Origin: Desulfitibacter sp. BRH_c19
GTDB taxonomy: Bacteria > Bacillota > DSM-16504 > Desulfitibacterales > Desulfitibacteraceae
Direction of reading: 5' to 3'
Length of the DNA stretch: 64,000 nt
Assembly: GCA_001515945.1 (NCBI GenBank)
Contig: LOER01000047.1
Coordinates: 1 to 64,000, forward strand
Both the position numbers and the translations under genes were made by a program. This document shows positions 31,628 to 40,290 of this stretch, one piece after another; position 1 is the first letter of the stretch, and each line of letters starts with the position of its first letter. The notes below the pieces were generated by a model. It saw only the letters and a list, made by a program, of their open reading frames with translations, had not been told where the DNA came from and searched no databases.

Positions 31628-33787
31628 CTACAGGTGTTTTTTAACAACATCCACAACCTCTGTGAAATCAATGCCCCACTGCTTTAGAGTTTCTAACGTA
31701 GGAACTGCATTTTTCGTCCAGCCTCTCCTAGCGTATACACTATCACACAGCTGATTGTATTGATCTCTTCTAAACTTTCTCATTGCCTGAAACTTATCCT
31801 CAGCCTTCATTTCTGTTGGATCAATTCCAACAATTTCTTTTAACTGTTTATCATACCTTTCTTCTCGTGATAGATACTCTTCAAGTGTAGCAGGCCCTAT
31901 GGAACGTGTTGGAGCACTATCATTTTCTCTGCTTCCATAACCCATCCTAAAGTTAAATACTCTCTGGAAGTGATATACAGGAGCTGACTGATTAATTAAA
32001 TCAGCGTTTTCCATTTTTCGTCCTGTAATTGCTGTAAACATCTGCACATAATTTTCCTGATGCTCAGGAACATTTTGTGCATTTTCCCTTGTATGGTTAT
32101 CTGCAGGAACTACATCATTCCAAGGAAGCTTACAAAGTCCCACTAAACCAAACCATGTCCTGAAAATCGGGAAATAGAAGAGAGCTTCCGCTTTATCTTC
32201 AAAGGTTGGGATTTGGTTGTTGACCATGTCCATGAAAATTAACCATGCTTCATCATGCTGTGGTCCCTTATTTGTTAATGCATATCCACCCTGCTGTGCC
32301 AAGGATTCCTTGGGCATATACATTGAATACTCTAGACCTTTGTTCTCCATTCCAATGTCATCTAAGAATTCTGCATCAGCACCATATTCCTTAACAAACA
32401 ATGCTTTAAGCTTACGTACCCCTAACCCTGCAATTTTACCAAAGCCTTCTCCTCTAGCCATTTGATGCAAAAGCTCTAAGGCAGCATCTTTATTGCCAAA
32501 GGTAAGCTCCAGACCACCAGTTTTTTCTTTATCAAGTATTCCCTCTTCATAGCAATCCATACAAAAACCAGTAATATTGCCCACCGAGATAGTATCTACT
32601 CCATAGGTATCGCAATAGAAGTTTGATTCTAGAACGTACTGACTATCGAAGATGCCACAATTTGAACCTACTGCAGCAACAGTTTCGTATTCAGGACCAT
32701 CCACAACTACCTTTTGTCCCTTGTATGGGCCAGTAAGCACTTCAAAATCTGGAACAACCTTACAGCAAGCTAATGTACATCCGAACCAGCAACCGTCACT
32801 CCCACTTAACTGAAACCACTTACTAAACTCCTTGGAAGAAATCTTATGGGCATCTGGATGGGAACCAAATTTAAAGTTATTAGTTGGCAACAAATCATAG
32901 TCATTCATAATCTCTGTTAAATAAGCTGTACCAGTCTTTCTCATTCTATTTTGCTTATCATCTAGATCGTGGATTTCTTTATGGAGCTTAATACCTAATT
33001 CAACTACTTTGTTCCTATCAGCAGGTTTATTAGAATCTCCCTTAGTATTGGAGTATTTAACAACTATTGCCTTAACCTTCTTATCTCTAAAAACTGTTCC
33101 TATACCCCCGCGCCCAGCCTGCTTAATTCTAAGTGCTTTTCTCTTAAGATCCCAAAACGAAAAGTTTAAGAGACCGACATGAGAATTTTCAGCCCCTTTA
33201 CCAGCTGAAACTACAGATATATTTCTCTTTCCATAGTCACTATCTGAATACATTTCTGTAAGATGCTCTGCAATAAGATGAGAATCTGTCTCTTCTAATG
33301 GCGCTTCTTCAATGGAAATACGACCATTGTCACCATCAATATAGATTATCACATCTTTTTCAGCTTTTCCTTGAAGCTCTAGTGCATCCCACCCTGAAAA
33401 CTTTAAATATGGACCAAAGTAACCACCAACATTACTGTCAATTGGTACTCCTGTTAAGGGCGATAAACTTACAACTAGTGATTTGCCAGTACCTGGGTAT
33501 TGGGTGATTCCCCCGATAGGCCCAGATGATATGATTACTTCATTTTCAGGATCATTCCATTTAGTATTCTCGTTAACTGCATTCCATAGATAATATAATC
33601 CGAAGCCTCTGCCGCCTATAAATTTCTCCTTAACTTCCTCTGTAACTGGTTTGCTTTCAATTTTATTTTCAGATAGGTTTATATATAGGGTACGATTAGT
33701 ATAACCCTTATCTACAGAACCAACATCATACTTCATTTCAGTTAAAAGCTTATGGGCATTTTTCATTTCTTCTATATTATAAGCCAT
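31628..33787 (-). CDS. aor: Aldehyde:ferredoxin oxidoreductase family, tungsten-pterin type
   Basis: A 719-residue cytosolic enzyme of the AOR family, which oxidises aldehydes to acids with ferredoxin, or runs in reverse. The N-terminal pterin domain shows GGRGFGLYYLWNAV, SSGPIGGITQYPGTGKSLVVSLSPLTG and IDSNVGGYFGPYLKFSGWDALELQG. The [4Fe-4S] ligands are in DGCWFGCTLACCKVVPDF, and a later Cys is in GLCKLPW. The bis-tungstopterin region contains YGVDTISVGNITGFCMDCYEEG and GLEYSMYMPKESLAQQGGYALTNKGPQHDE. It is a little longer than classic AOR (about 600-620) because of extra loops at the start and end. The ferredoxin upstream and the MoaD-like gene downstream form one operon. Confidence 0.92.
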   Translation of the reverse strand: MAYNIEEMKNAHKLLTEMKYDVGSVDKGYTNRTLYINLSENKIESKPVTEEVKEKFIGGRGFGLYYLWNAVNENTKWNDPENEVIISSGPIGGITQYPGTGKSLVVSLSPLTGVPIDSNVGGYFGPYLKFSGWDALELQGKAEKDVIIYIDGDNGRISIEEAPLEETDSHLIAEHLTEMYSDSDYGKRNISVVSAGKGAENSHVGLLNFSFWDLKRKALRIKQAGRGGIGTVFRDKKVKAIVVKYSNTKGDSNKPADRNKVVELGIKLHKEIHDLDDKQNRMRKTGTAYLTEIMNDYDLLPTNNFKFGSHPDAHKISSKEFSKWFQLSGSDGCWFGCTLACCKVVPDFEVLTGPYKGQKVVVDGPEYETVAAVGSNCGIFDSQYVLESNFYCDTYGVDTISVGNITGFCMDCYEEGILDKEKTGGLELTFGNKDAALELLHQMARGEGFGKIAGLGVRKLKALFVKEYGADAEFLDDIGMENKGLEYSMYMPKESLAQQGGYALTNKGPQHDEAWLIFMDMVNNQIPTFEDKAEALFYFPIFRTWFGLVGLCKLPWNDVVPADNHTRENAQNVPEHQENYVQMFTAITGRKMENADLINQSAPVYHFQRVFNFRMGYGSRENDSAPTRSIGPATLEEYLSREERYDKQLKEIVGIDPTEMKAEDKFQAMRKFRRDQYNQLCDSVYARRGWTKNAVPTLETLKQWGIDFTEVVDVVKKHL

Positions 33788-33809
33788 GTTTATCCATCTC
33801 TCCTTTCCT

Positions 33810-34193
33810 TTATAATTTTTCTATATAAAGTGCTTCAGTAGGGCACTCCTTGGCACATTTACCGCATGCAATACACTTAAATGGCTCTAAATAATCCTTA
33901 TGCATTCTCATTGATAATGTTGGGCAAAATCCTATACATGCAAAGCAACCCACACATTTATCTTTATCTATCATAATTACACCCAACTTACTTTTATGCA
34001 GTGCCATTGTAGGGCACACTTCCACGCACTCACCACATTGATTACATACATTTATGTCGTAACCTTCTGTTTTTTCACTTATCCTAATAGCAGACTTCTC
34101 CCTATCTTCCTTCTTAAAATTAACCTTGGAACATACTAACTCACAAATACCACAACCATCACACAATTCAGCCTTTACTCTTAAAGTTTTCAA
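33810..34193 (-). CDS. Polyferredoxin with four [4Fe-4S] motifs, AOR-associated
   Basis: A 127-residue protein made of four CxxCxxC(x3)C motifs: LCDGCGICELVCSK, VCNQCGECVEVCPT, KCVGCFACIGFCPT and KCIACGKCAKECPTEAL. The last three end in CP, as in bacterial ferredoxins; the first has CS and may be modified. It starts at TTG 34193, preceded by GGGGGGAG, and ends 22 bases before the AOR start. It is probably the electron-transfer subunit or partner that shuttles electrons between AOR and the ferredoxin pool. Cys spacing suggests up to four clusters. Confidence 0.92.
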   Translation of the reverse strand: MKTLRVKAELCDGCGICELVCSKVNFKKEDREKSAIRISEKTEGYDINVCNQCGECVEVCPTMALHKSKLGVIMIDKDKCVGCFACIGFCPTLSMRMHKDYLEPFKCIACGKCAKECPTEALYIEKL

Positions 34194-34283
34194 GTAGACT
34201 CCCCCCTATCTATTATTTAAAGATTATTGCTTTTCATTTTAGTAAAAAGAAAAAAATTATTATTTGCCGTATTATTACTTCCA

Positions 34284-34322
34284 CAAAAAAAAGCTGTTTC
34301 CTTTAGAAAACAGCTTTTTTTC
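34284..34322 (-). terminator. Intrinsic terminator after the cytochrome fusion gene
   Basis: AAAAAAAGCTGTTT and AAACAGCTTTTTTT form a stem of about 10-14 bases with a short loop and T runs on both sides, so it can act in both directions. It lies between the cytochrome gene and the polyferredoxin gene. Confidence 0.8.
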
Positions 34323-34375
34323 CCTTACCATAATGTACAAATTATGGACACTAAAATAATAGATAATCAAGGGGC

Positions 34376-36799
34376 TCATTTCTTTTCATCATTATACTCA
34401 ATATCTGCATCTGGGTGGTGATGTTTACACCATTCCTCAGAAACCTTTCCATCTACTAAAACTCTCCATGTTCCAGGATTTGCAGCACTACCCAGATACG
34501 CATGGACGATAACTGCAGATATAAGAAGAATAGAACTTAGTCCATGGATTGTGGCCGCAAAAATAAGCCAACTTCCACGAAGATTACCTCTTAATATTAG
34601 CGTTACCCCAGTCACAGCAAGTAGCACACTCAAGATACCTGAGATCCAGTAAAAAATCTTTTGTCCCGCATTAAAATGTCCAGCTGGAACATGACATTCT
34701 TGCTTTGTAAAGTACCCACCAAATTTCTTAAACCATTCAATGTCATAGGACTTAATTAGAGCATTCTTATACCAGACAGCACTCGCTGATAAAGAACTGA
34801 TTATAAAGAGAACACCAAGCAAAATGTGAATAGTTCTAGCGGAATAGTAGCCTCCTCCTAGATTTAAAATGCCCATTGCGTTTAAAGCAAAACCAATACC
34901 CGTAATAATTAGTAAGGTGGTACTGCCCATTCTGATGAAATGGGAAACTCTTTCAAGAGGAGAATAGCGCGTCATATTTCTTGGTAACTTAGCTAGATGC
35001 TTTCCTTTGGGGCCTATCACAAGATAGTGTACTACTGTAAATATAAAAGCACCCAAAATTCCAAGGAAAAGTATTGTTCTAAAGAAGTTTTGATATATGT
35101 AATAGTAGCTCATTATTGTCCTATTTAAACCTAATACATTGCCCTGAGTAGTATAAACCGGGACTCCATCTGGTCCCCAAGGATCCTTCAGGACTTGCCC
35201 CGCTATCCAATGAGAATTAGGGTTATGACAATCGGAACACCCTCCTGCCCCGTAAGCTTCTTCTGCAGAAAGGACATTGTGAGCTATCAGAAATGTTTCT
35301 TGCTCAATTCCATTACTTTCGAGTACTAAGAGATCTTCGCTTTCATCAATTTCGTATGTTTGACCACCTTTGACATAGACAGGCTGAATTATATCTAATC
35401 TTTCATTTTCAGCAAGAACATTAGAAAGTGAGTTAAGCATTGCAATAATTTCTTCCTGAGAATTTACTTCTCGATGTCCATTTTTTGTATCATTACTAAT
35501 CTTATTTATTATTGCATTAAAAGCTGCCTCTATCTCTGTTAGATATAATGGAACTATCGTACCATCTGTATTTCTATTACCCCACCATACCCCATTGACC
35601 AAATTTACGGGATATATGTAATCATCTAGCCTTTGTAAATGAGGTGGCAAACTGCCCTCTGTACTCTGCACATTCTCCATATCCCTGGTAAAATCAATAA
35701 TTTCACCTGTGGTTACATCTACAACACTAGTGGCTTCCATGGTTTGATTTGGTACATGACATCCTTGACAGGATATGTACTCTAGGTGGGAAATCTTAAT
35801 TGTATTATGTCTTGGCCTAGGTGCGCCCAATTCTCCTCTGTCATGGCACTCGCCACAGCTTAACATGGTTCCAGCAAACTCTGCAGCTGCACCTACTTCA
35901 GCCTTGCCTGTAGCTATCTGATGATTAATAGCAGGAGTATCATCTGTGTCTATAATAAAATGGCAGTCTAAACAATTCATTTCACCCTGGTTATGAATAT
36001 CAGGGTTGTTTTCCTTATTCCAAACAAATCCTGCTTGTCTTAAACCCATAGAACCGTGGCAAGAAAGACAATTTTCATCACTAGCGGATACAATCTCTAA
36101 ATCCACCGTGCCCCTTGTAGTAAAACTATCCAAATCATAAGTTACTTGTGGTTCCTCTCCTTCTAAAACACTTCCATCTACAGATCCTAGTCCAGCTCCC
36201 GCAGTTGCAGCCCATCTGAGGTTACCTTTTTCCATTTGTTCTACCCTAGCCTGATAATCATATCCAGGCAGATGACATAAAAGACAGTCAATTTCCACAA
36301 CCCCACTCTCAACCCACTGGCTATTATAATAGTCTCCATCGAAGCTTTCAGCTAAAGACGAATTCTCCCGCAAGGCATCATCATACCTTCTTAGCTGTCT
36401 ATCAAATTCCAGCATCCCTCCGCCTGGATGAAATGCTCCAAAAGCTAAGTTATCTTCATTAAGTCTAATCTTAGTAGCAAAATCAAAAGCAGTCATATCT
36501 ATTTCATCTGGACATTCATTTTCCTTTTCCGCTAACTGTCTATAACTTAAAACAGACCATCTTTCCCATTCACTAGTAAAGTGATAGCCATTGAGAATTG
36601 AATTATAATCATGGCAGGTACCACAAGTTTCTTTTGGACTATAGGGTTGGTCTAAGTTTTCCTCTTTTCTTGAATTTATGGCCTCTCCATCTTCTGTATA
36701 TAAAGTAACAGGCAAGTGGGCCAAAACTACATTAGAACCATTTATAATAAAAAACAGAAGCATACTAATTATTACTGCTTTCAAAATTCGTAAATACAT
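34376..36799 (-). CDS. Heptaheme cytochrome c fused to a formate-dehydrogenase gamma-like cytochrome b
   Basis: A protein of about 807 residues. ATG 36799 follows GGGAGGAAG; a longer GTG-initiated frame overlaps the site. A signal peptide/anchor (about 4-28) is followed by seven CxxCH heme motifs at about 59 (CGTCH), 172 (CLLCH), 244 (CLSCH), 276 (CLDCH), 315 (CGECH), 344 (CQGCH) and 521 (CSDCH). After that come four membrane helices (about 575-597 onwards) with histidines in VHYLVIGP, TIHILLGV and TIHGLSSILLISAVIVHAYLG, and the end NPGTWRVLVDGKVSEEWCKHHHP. That tail is characteristic of the formate dehydrogenase gamma cytochrome b. The two modules usually are separate, so this is an unusual fusion. 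It likely passes electrons between the quinone pool and an outside acceptor. Confidence 0.88.
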   Translation of the reverse strand: MYLRILKAVIISMLLFFIINGSNVVLAHLPVTLYTEDGEAINSRKEENLDQPYSPKETCGTCHDYNSILNGYHFTSEWERWSVLSYRQLAEKENECPDEIDMTAFDFATKIRLNEDNLAFGAFHPGGGMLEFDRQLRRYDDALRENSSLAESFDGDYYNSQWVESGVVEIDCLLCHLPGYDYQARVEQMEKGNLRWAATAGAGLGSVDGSVLEGEEPQVTYDLDSFTTRGTVDLEIVSASDENCLSCHGSMGLRQAGFVWNKENNPDIHNQGEMNCLDCHFIIDTDDTPAINHQIATGKAEVGAAAEFAGTMLSCGECHDRGELGAPRPRHNTIKISHLEYISCQGCHVPNQTMEATSVVDVTTGEIIDFTRDMENVQSTEGSLPPHLQRLDDYIYPVNLVNGVWWGNRNTDGTIVPLYLTEIEAAFNAIINKISNDTKNGHREVNSQEEIIAMLNSLSNVLAENERLDIIQPVYVKGGQTYEIDESEDLLVLESNGIEQETFLIAHNVLSAEEAYGAGGCSDCHNPNSHWIAGQVLKDPWGPDGVPVYTTQGNVLGLNRTIMSYYYIYQNFFRTILFLGILGAFIFTVVHYLVIGPKGKHLAKLPRNMTRYSPLERVSHFIRMGSTTLLIITGIGFALNAMGILNLGGGYYSARTIHILLGVLFIISSLSASAVWYKNALIKSYDIEWFKKFGGYFTKQECHVPAGHFNAGQKIFYWISGILSVLLAVTGVTLILRGNLRGSWLIFAATIHGLSSILLISAVIVHAYLGSAANPGTWRVLVDGKVSEEWCKHHHPDADIEYNDEKK

Positions 36800-36919
36800 C
36801 AAAAAACTTCCTCCCACCCAACTTACTAAGATTATTACTATTTTTTAAATATAAGCTTTACTGATTATCTATTTTCTTATTCTGATATATCAATGGACTT
36901 TTTATTCTATTAACAGGAA

Positions 36920-36944
36920 TAAAAAAAGAACTCCTAAGAGCTCC
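36920..36944 (-). terminator. Possible terminator after the Crp/Fnr gene
   Basis: GAGCTC pairs with GAGTTC (one G-U pair) around TTAG, followed by a seven-T run on the minus strand. It is a short hairpin and moderately convincing. Confidence 0.55.
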
Positions 36945-36956
36945 TCTTGAAACAAA

Positions 36957-37643
36957 CTATATATAATACCCCTCTAGCGCATCAACATCCTTAATAACAA
37001 TTGTTCTTCCATTTATATCTATAAGACCTTCCTTACTAAATTTTGAAAGTATTCGACTCATTGTTTCCCTTGTGGTACCCACTAAGCTTGCCATATCCTG
37101 ACGGGTAATATTTTTACAAAGTGCTATTCCATCCTGCGTTCTGCTACCATGATTCTTTGACAAGGTAATTAAGATACGAATAGTCTTTTCAATGGCATCA
37201 TTACTTCCAAGCTCTCTAACTCTTTGCTGTACTTCCCTAAGCTTATTTGTCATTGCTCGTAAAAGTTCCATGGCCAACTGAGGATTATCAGAAATCAATC
37301 TTTCCAAATCCCTATTTCTAATAAAACCTATTTCTCCATCTTCTATTACCTCAACTGAGGCAGGGTAATTTACATTTCTTTGAAAAAGGGTTACTTCAGC
37401 AAAAATATCACCAGAGCTCAGTATATTTATAATCAGCTCCTTGCCAGCCTCTGAAGTTTTAAAAATCTTTACCTTCCCAGACTTTACAAAGTGGATAGCC
37501 TCCCCAGGGTCACCTTCAAAAAAAACCATTTCATTTTTTGAATATTTTTTTATAAAAGTTAACTCTGCAATATTATCAATTAGATCATCATCCAATTCAG
37601 AGAAAACAGGAATTTTTCTTAGTAAATTAATATCCGGTTTCAA
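36957..37643 (-). CDS. Crp/Fnr family transcriptional regulator
   Basis: A 228-residue regulator from TTG 37643, preceded by GGGGGG. The cAMP-type beta barrel (about 10-120) has FFEGDPGEAIHFVKSGKVKIFKTSEAGKEL and FAEVTLFQRNVNYPASVEVIEDGE. The C-terminal HTH_Crp (about 150-225) includes TRQDMASLVGTTRETMSRILSKFSKEGLI. No N-terminal Cys set for an Fe-S cluster is visible, so it is probably not an FNR proper. It lies downstream of hcp on the same strand, with a bidirectional terminator between. A TGTGA-N6-TCAC site sits in the hcp promoter, making this a likely HcpR-like nitrosative or redox stress regulator. Confidence 0.92.
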   Translation of the reverse strand: MKPDINLLRKIPVFSELDDDLIDNIAELTFIKKYSKNEMVFFEGDPGEAIHFVKSGKVKIFKTSEAGKELIINILSSGDIFAEVTLFQRNVNYPASVEVIEDGEIGFIRNRDLERLISDNPQLAMELLRAMTNKLREVQQRVRELGSNDAIEKTIRILITLSKNHGSRTQDGIALCKNITRQDMASLVGTTRETMSRILSKFSKEGLIDINGRTIVIKDVDALEGYYI

Positions 37644-37761
37644 TTTATTACCCCCCAAAAATAATCATTACTTGATATTATATCATCTAATTGAGGTAGC
37701 TAGCAATTTTGAAAACAAATCGCTTAAACGCCGTGCATCATTTGCAATATGAATAAATAAA

Positions 37762-37798
37762 TATCCCCCATTTCCACATGATATCGAAATGGGGGATA
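37762..37798. terminator. Bidirectional hairpin between hcp and the Crp/Fnr gene
   Basis: TATCCCCCATTTC and GAAATGGGGGATA pair perfectly over 13 bases with an 11-base loop, 36 bases after the hcp stop. T-rich flanks follow. Confidence 0.75.
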
Positions 37799-37833
37799 AT
37801 CTTCTTTTCTATATATCGAAGGCAAAATGCTTT

Positions 37834-39177
37834 TTATCCAAGCATAGCTGCTAGATCTTCTTTTGCGTTTCCTGTTAATTTAATATCGAAGTTATCCTGA
37901 AGTACTTTTACAACATTTTCAGTTAAGAATTCTGGTGGATTTGGTCCTAGATAAATATTCTTCACACCGAGGCTTAGTAAACCTAACAAGATTGCAACGG
38001 CTTTTTGCTCAAACCATGACAATGCTATAGTTAGTGGTAAATCATTTACAGAGCAATCAAAGGCTTCAGCTAACGCAACAGCGATTTTAACTGCTGATCC
38101 AGAGTTATTGCACTGGCCAAGGTCAATGTATCTTGGAATTCCATCAATTGTTCCAAAATCATGATCATTGAAACGGAATTTACCACAAGAGGTTGTTATG
38201 ATTACACAGTCCTCTGGTACCGATAATGCAAGCTCTCTATAGTAATCTCCACCTTTACCTGGCTTATCACAACCAGCTATTACAAAGAAGCGTTTTATCT
38301 TTCCTGCTTTTACTGCATCAATAATTTGTGGTGCAATTGAAAGTACTGTTGCATGGTGGAAACCTGTTGATAGCACCTTATCTGACTGCATATTTGCTTC
38401 TGGCAATGAAAGTGCCTTTTCAATTACTGCAGTAAAATCATCATTATTAATCTTTTGAACTCCTTCAAGCCCTGTAACACCATAAGAGAAGAAACGGTCT
38501 GCATAGCTACCTTTAATTGGCATTACACAGTTTGTGGTTGCAAGAATAGCTCCAGGAAATTGTTCAAAAAGCTTTCTTTGATCAAACCAGGCCTTGCCAA
38601 TGTTGCCTTTTAAATGCTTATATTTTTTTAACTGTGGATAACCATGTGCTGGTAACATTTCAGAGTGAGTATAAATATTTACTCCTTTACCTTCTGATTG
38701 CTTAAGAAGATTTTCTAAGGCAAATAAGTTATGTCCAGTTACGATGATTGCTTTACCCTCTACCTTGTCATTTGTTACTGTTGCCGGTTCTGGAACTCCT
38801 AGTTTTTCTACATGAGCTCTATCAAGTAAGTCCATAACTTTTACTGTTGCAGTCCCTACTTTTAAGACCATTTCTATATGTTCTTGAAGATTAAAGTTAG
38901 AATTTGTAAGAGTAGTATATAAAGCCTCTTGGGTAATTGCATCTACTTCTGGGTCAGTATAACCCATCTCTCTGGCATGTGTTGCATAGGCTGCTACTCC
39001 TTTTAAACCAAAAATAATTGTATCCTGTAGGCTAGCAATATCCTTATCCTTGCCACAAACACCAATTTTTGTACAACCACCCTTTGGAGTTTGTGAACAT
39101 TGATAACAAAACATATTAAGATTTTCCTTCTTTACTTCCTGAGTATCTTCCTTTTCATTTTTAAATAAACCAAACAT
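37834..39177 (-). CDS. hcp: Hybrid cluster protein (short, class III-like)
   Basis: A 447-residue hybrid cluster protein, shorter than class I/II members of about 540-550. The N-terminal cluster motif is MFCYQCSQTPKGGCTKIGVCGK (C-x2-C-x8-C-x5-C). The hybrid Fe-S-O cluster residues are in VTGHNLFALENLL, TNCVMPIKGSYADRFF, FFVIAGCDKPGKGGDYYRELAL and IDLGQCNNSGSAVKIAVALAEAF. About a hundred residues of the middle region are missing relative to long forms, as in class III. Hcp reduces NO or hydroxylamine in the cytoplasm. A Crp-type operator lies about 70 bases upstream. Confidence 0.93.
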   Translation of the reverse strand: MFGLFKNEKEDTQEVKKENLNMFCYQCSQTPKGGCTKIGVCGKDKDIASLQDTIIFGLKGVAAYATHAREMGYTDPEVDAITQEALYTTLTNSNFNLQEHIEMVLKVGTATVKVMDLLDRAHVEKLGVPEPATVTNDKVEGKAIIVTGHNLFALENLLKQSEGKGVNIYTHSEMLPAHGYPQLKKYKHLKGNIGKAWFDQRKLFEQFPGAILATTNCVMPIKGSYADRFFSYGVTGLEGVQKINNDDFTAVIEKALSLPEANMQSDKVLSTGFHHATVLSIAPQIIDAVKAGKIKRFFVIAGCDKPGKGGDYYRELALSVPEDCVIITTSCGKFRFNDHDFGTIDGIPRYIDLGQCNNSGSAVKIAVALAEAFDCSVNDLPLTIALSWFEQKAVAILLGLLSLGVKNIYLGPNPPEFLTENVVKVLQDNFDIKLTGNAKEDLAAMLG

Positions 39178-39244
39178 TTAATGTGCCCCCTTAAAATTTT
39201 GTTCTAGCTTTAAACACATTGTATCCTTAATAATCCTATGCATC

Positions 39245-39260
39245 TGTGATATATGTCACC
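39245..39260. promoter_or_regulatory. Crp/Fnr-type operator upstream of hcp
   Basis: TGTGATATATGTCACC contains TGTGA-N6-TCAC, close to the classic Crp consensus, centred about 75 bases upstream of the hcp start. The regulator of this family encoded at 36957-37643 is the obvious candidate to bind here. Confidence 0.6.
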
Positions 39261-39264
39261 TAAT

Positions 39265-39297
39265 AAAAAAAACACCCATCTTTTTGATAAGTGTTTA
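39265..39297 (-). terminator. Intrinsic terminator after the radical SAM gene
   Basis: On the minus strand ACAC-TT-ATC pairs with GAT-GG-GTGT, followed by an eight-T run. It overlaps the stop codon at 39295. Confidence 0.7.
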
Positions 39298-40239
39298 GAA
39301 TTTCCTTAGTGCCTTTCCGTTTAAATAGTCACATTTCTTACCTTGATAGGTATCAAGCTCTTCTAGTCTAGTCTCGATCAGCTCTTTTATCTTCCACCAA
39401 CTGGTATCCCAATTACTAAAAAGAAGTTTTCCTTTTGGCCCCTTACCTACTAACCGCTGGACTACAGCTGCTGGATACAAATACTCTAAAAAAGTCACTA
39501 CCCTAGCTACATATTCATCTAAGGAGACAACGGTAAACTCTTTATTTAGGTATTGCTTCCCTAATAATGTGTTTTCTACTATATATAAAGAGTGTAACTT
39601 TACATAGTCTATTCCTAAAGAAGATATTATTTTAGCATTTTCTATAATATCTAGATCTGTATCCCCTGGTAAATTTAAAATTACATGTGAACAAATTTTC
39701 AAATCTCGTTTCTTTATCCTAATTACTGCATCTAAAAACTCTGCCAAAGTATGTCCCCTATTTATTCTTGTCAGGGTATGATAATTAACAGTCTGTAAGC
39801 CAAGCTCAATATCAACCTCAAGACTATTTTTTACTTTTAATTCATATAGAAAATCGAGATACTTGTCATTAATACAGTCTGGTCTCGTAGACAAAGAGAT
39901 ACCTATGACATCTTCTTCCTTAACTGCTACCTCTATCTCCTCTACAAATTGCTGATATGGTTTATAGGTATTTGTAAATGCTTGAAAGTACACTATGAAC
40001 TTACTGGCACCAAATCTCTTTCTAAAAAACTCTTGATTTTTACAAATTTGTTCTTGAATAGATAAAGTGTTTGAAAGGCATTCAAAGCCTGAACCTTGTT
40101 CATCACAAAAAGTACAGCCACCGAGGCTTATGGTGCCATCTCTATTAGGACAGGTCCCGGGTAAATTTACAGGTACCTTATATACTTTTTCTCCAAATAT
40201 TTCCATCAAGTACTTAGAATAAATCTGATAACGGTCCAC
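39295..40239 (-). CDS. Radical SAM protein, TIGR01212/YhcC family
   Basis: A 314-residue radical SAM protein. The cluster Cys set is in CPNRDGTISLGGCTFCDEQGSG (C-x11-C-x2-C type, which is characteristic for this family). GISLSTRPDCI, ELGLQTVNYHTLTRINRGHTLAEF, SHVILNLPGDTD and IVENTLL follow. The GTG at 40239 has AGGGGA upstream. Members are of unknown reaction; they are broadly conserved, possibly in RNA or protein modification. It lies between panC and hcp with its own terminator, and is probably monocistronic or coupled to panC. Confidence 0.92.
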   Translation of the reverse strand: MDRYQIYSKYLMEIFGEKVYKVPVNLPGTCPNRDGTISLGGCTFCDEQGSGFECLSNTLSIQEQICKNQEFFRKRFGASKFIVYFQAFTNTYKPYQQFVEEIEVAVKEEDVIGISLSTRPDCINDKYLDFLYELKVKNSLEVDIELGLQTVNYHTLTRINRGHTLAEFLDAVIRIKKRDLKICSHVILNLPGDTDLDIIENAKIISSLGIDYVKLHSLYIVENTLLGKQYLNKEFTVVSLDEYVARVVTFLEYLYPAAVVQRLVGKGPKGKLLFSNWDTSWWKIKELIETRLEELDTYQGKKCDYLNGKALRKF

Positions 40240-40290
40240 TATTAGTCCCCTTTTTTGATATGTAAGTTGACTTGTTATTATTCAAATTAT

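Noticed and set aside
36880-36900. FNR-like site TTGATATATCAG upstream of the cytochrome gene
   Set aside because: The spacing between half-sites is two bases instead of four, so it does not fit an FNR or Crp site.
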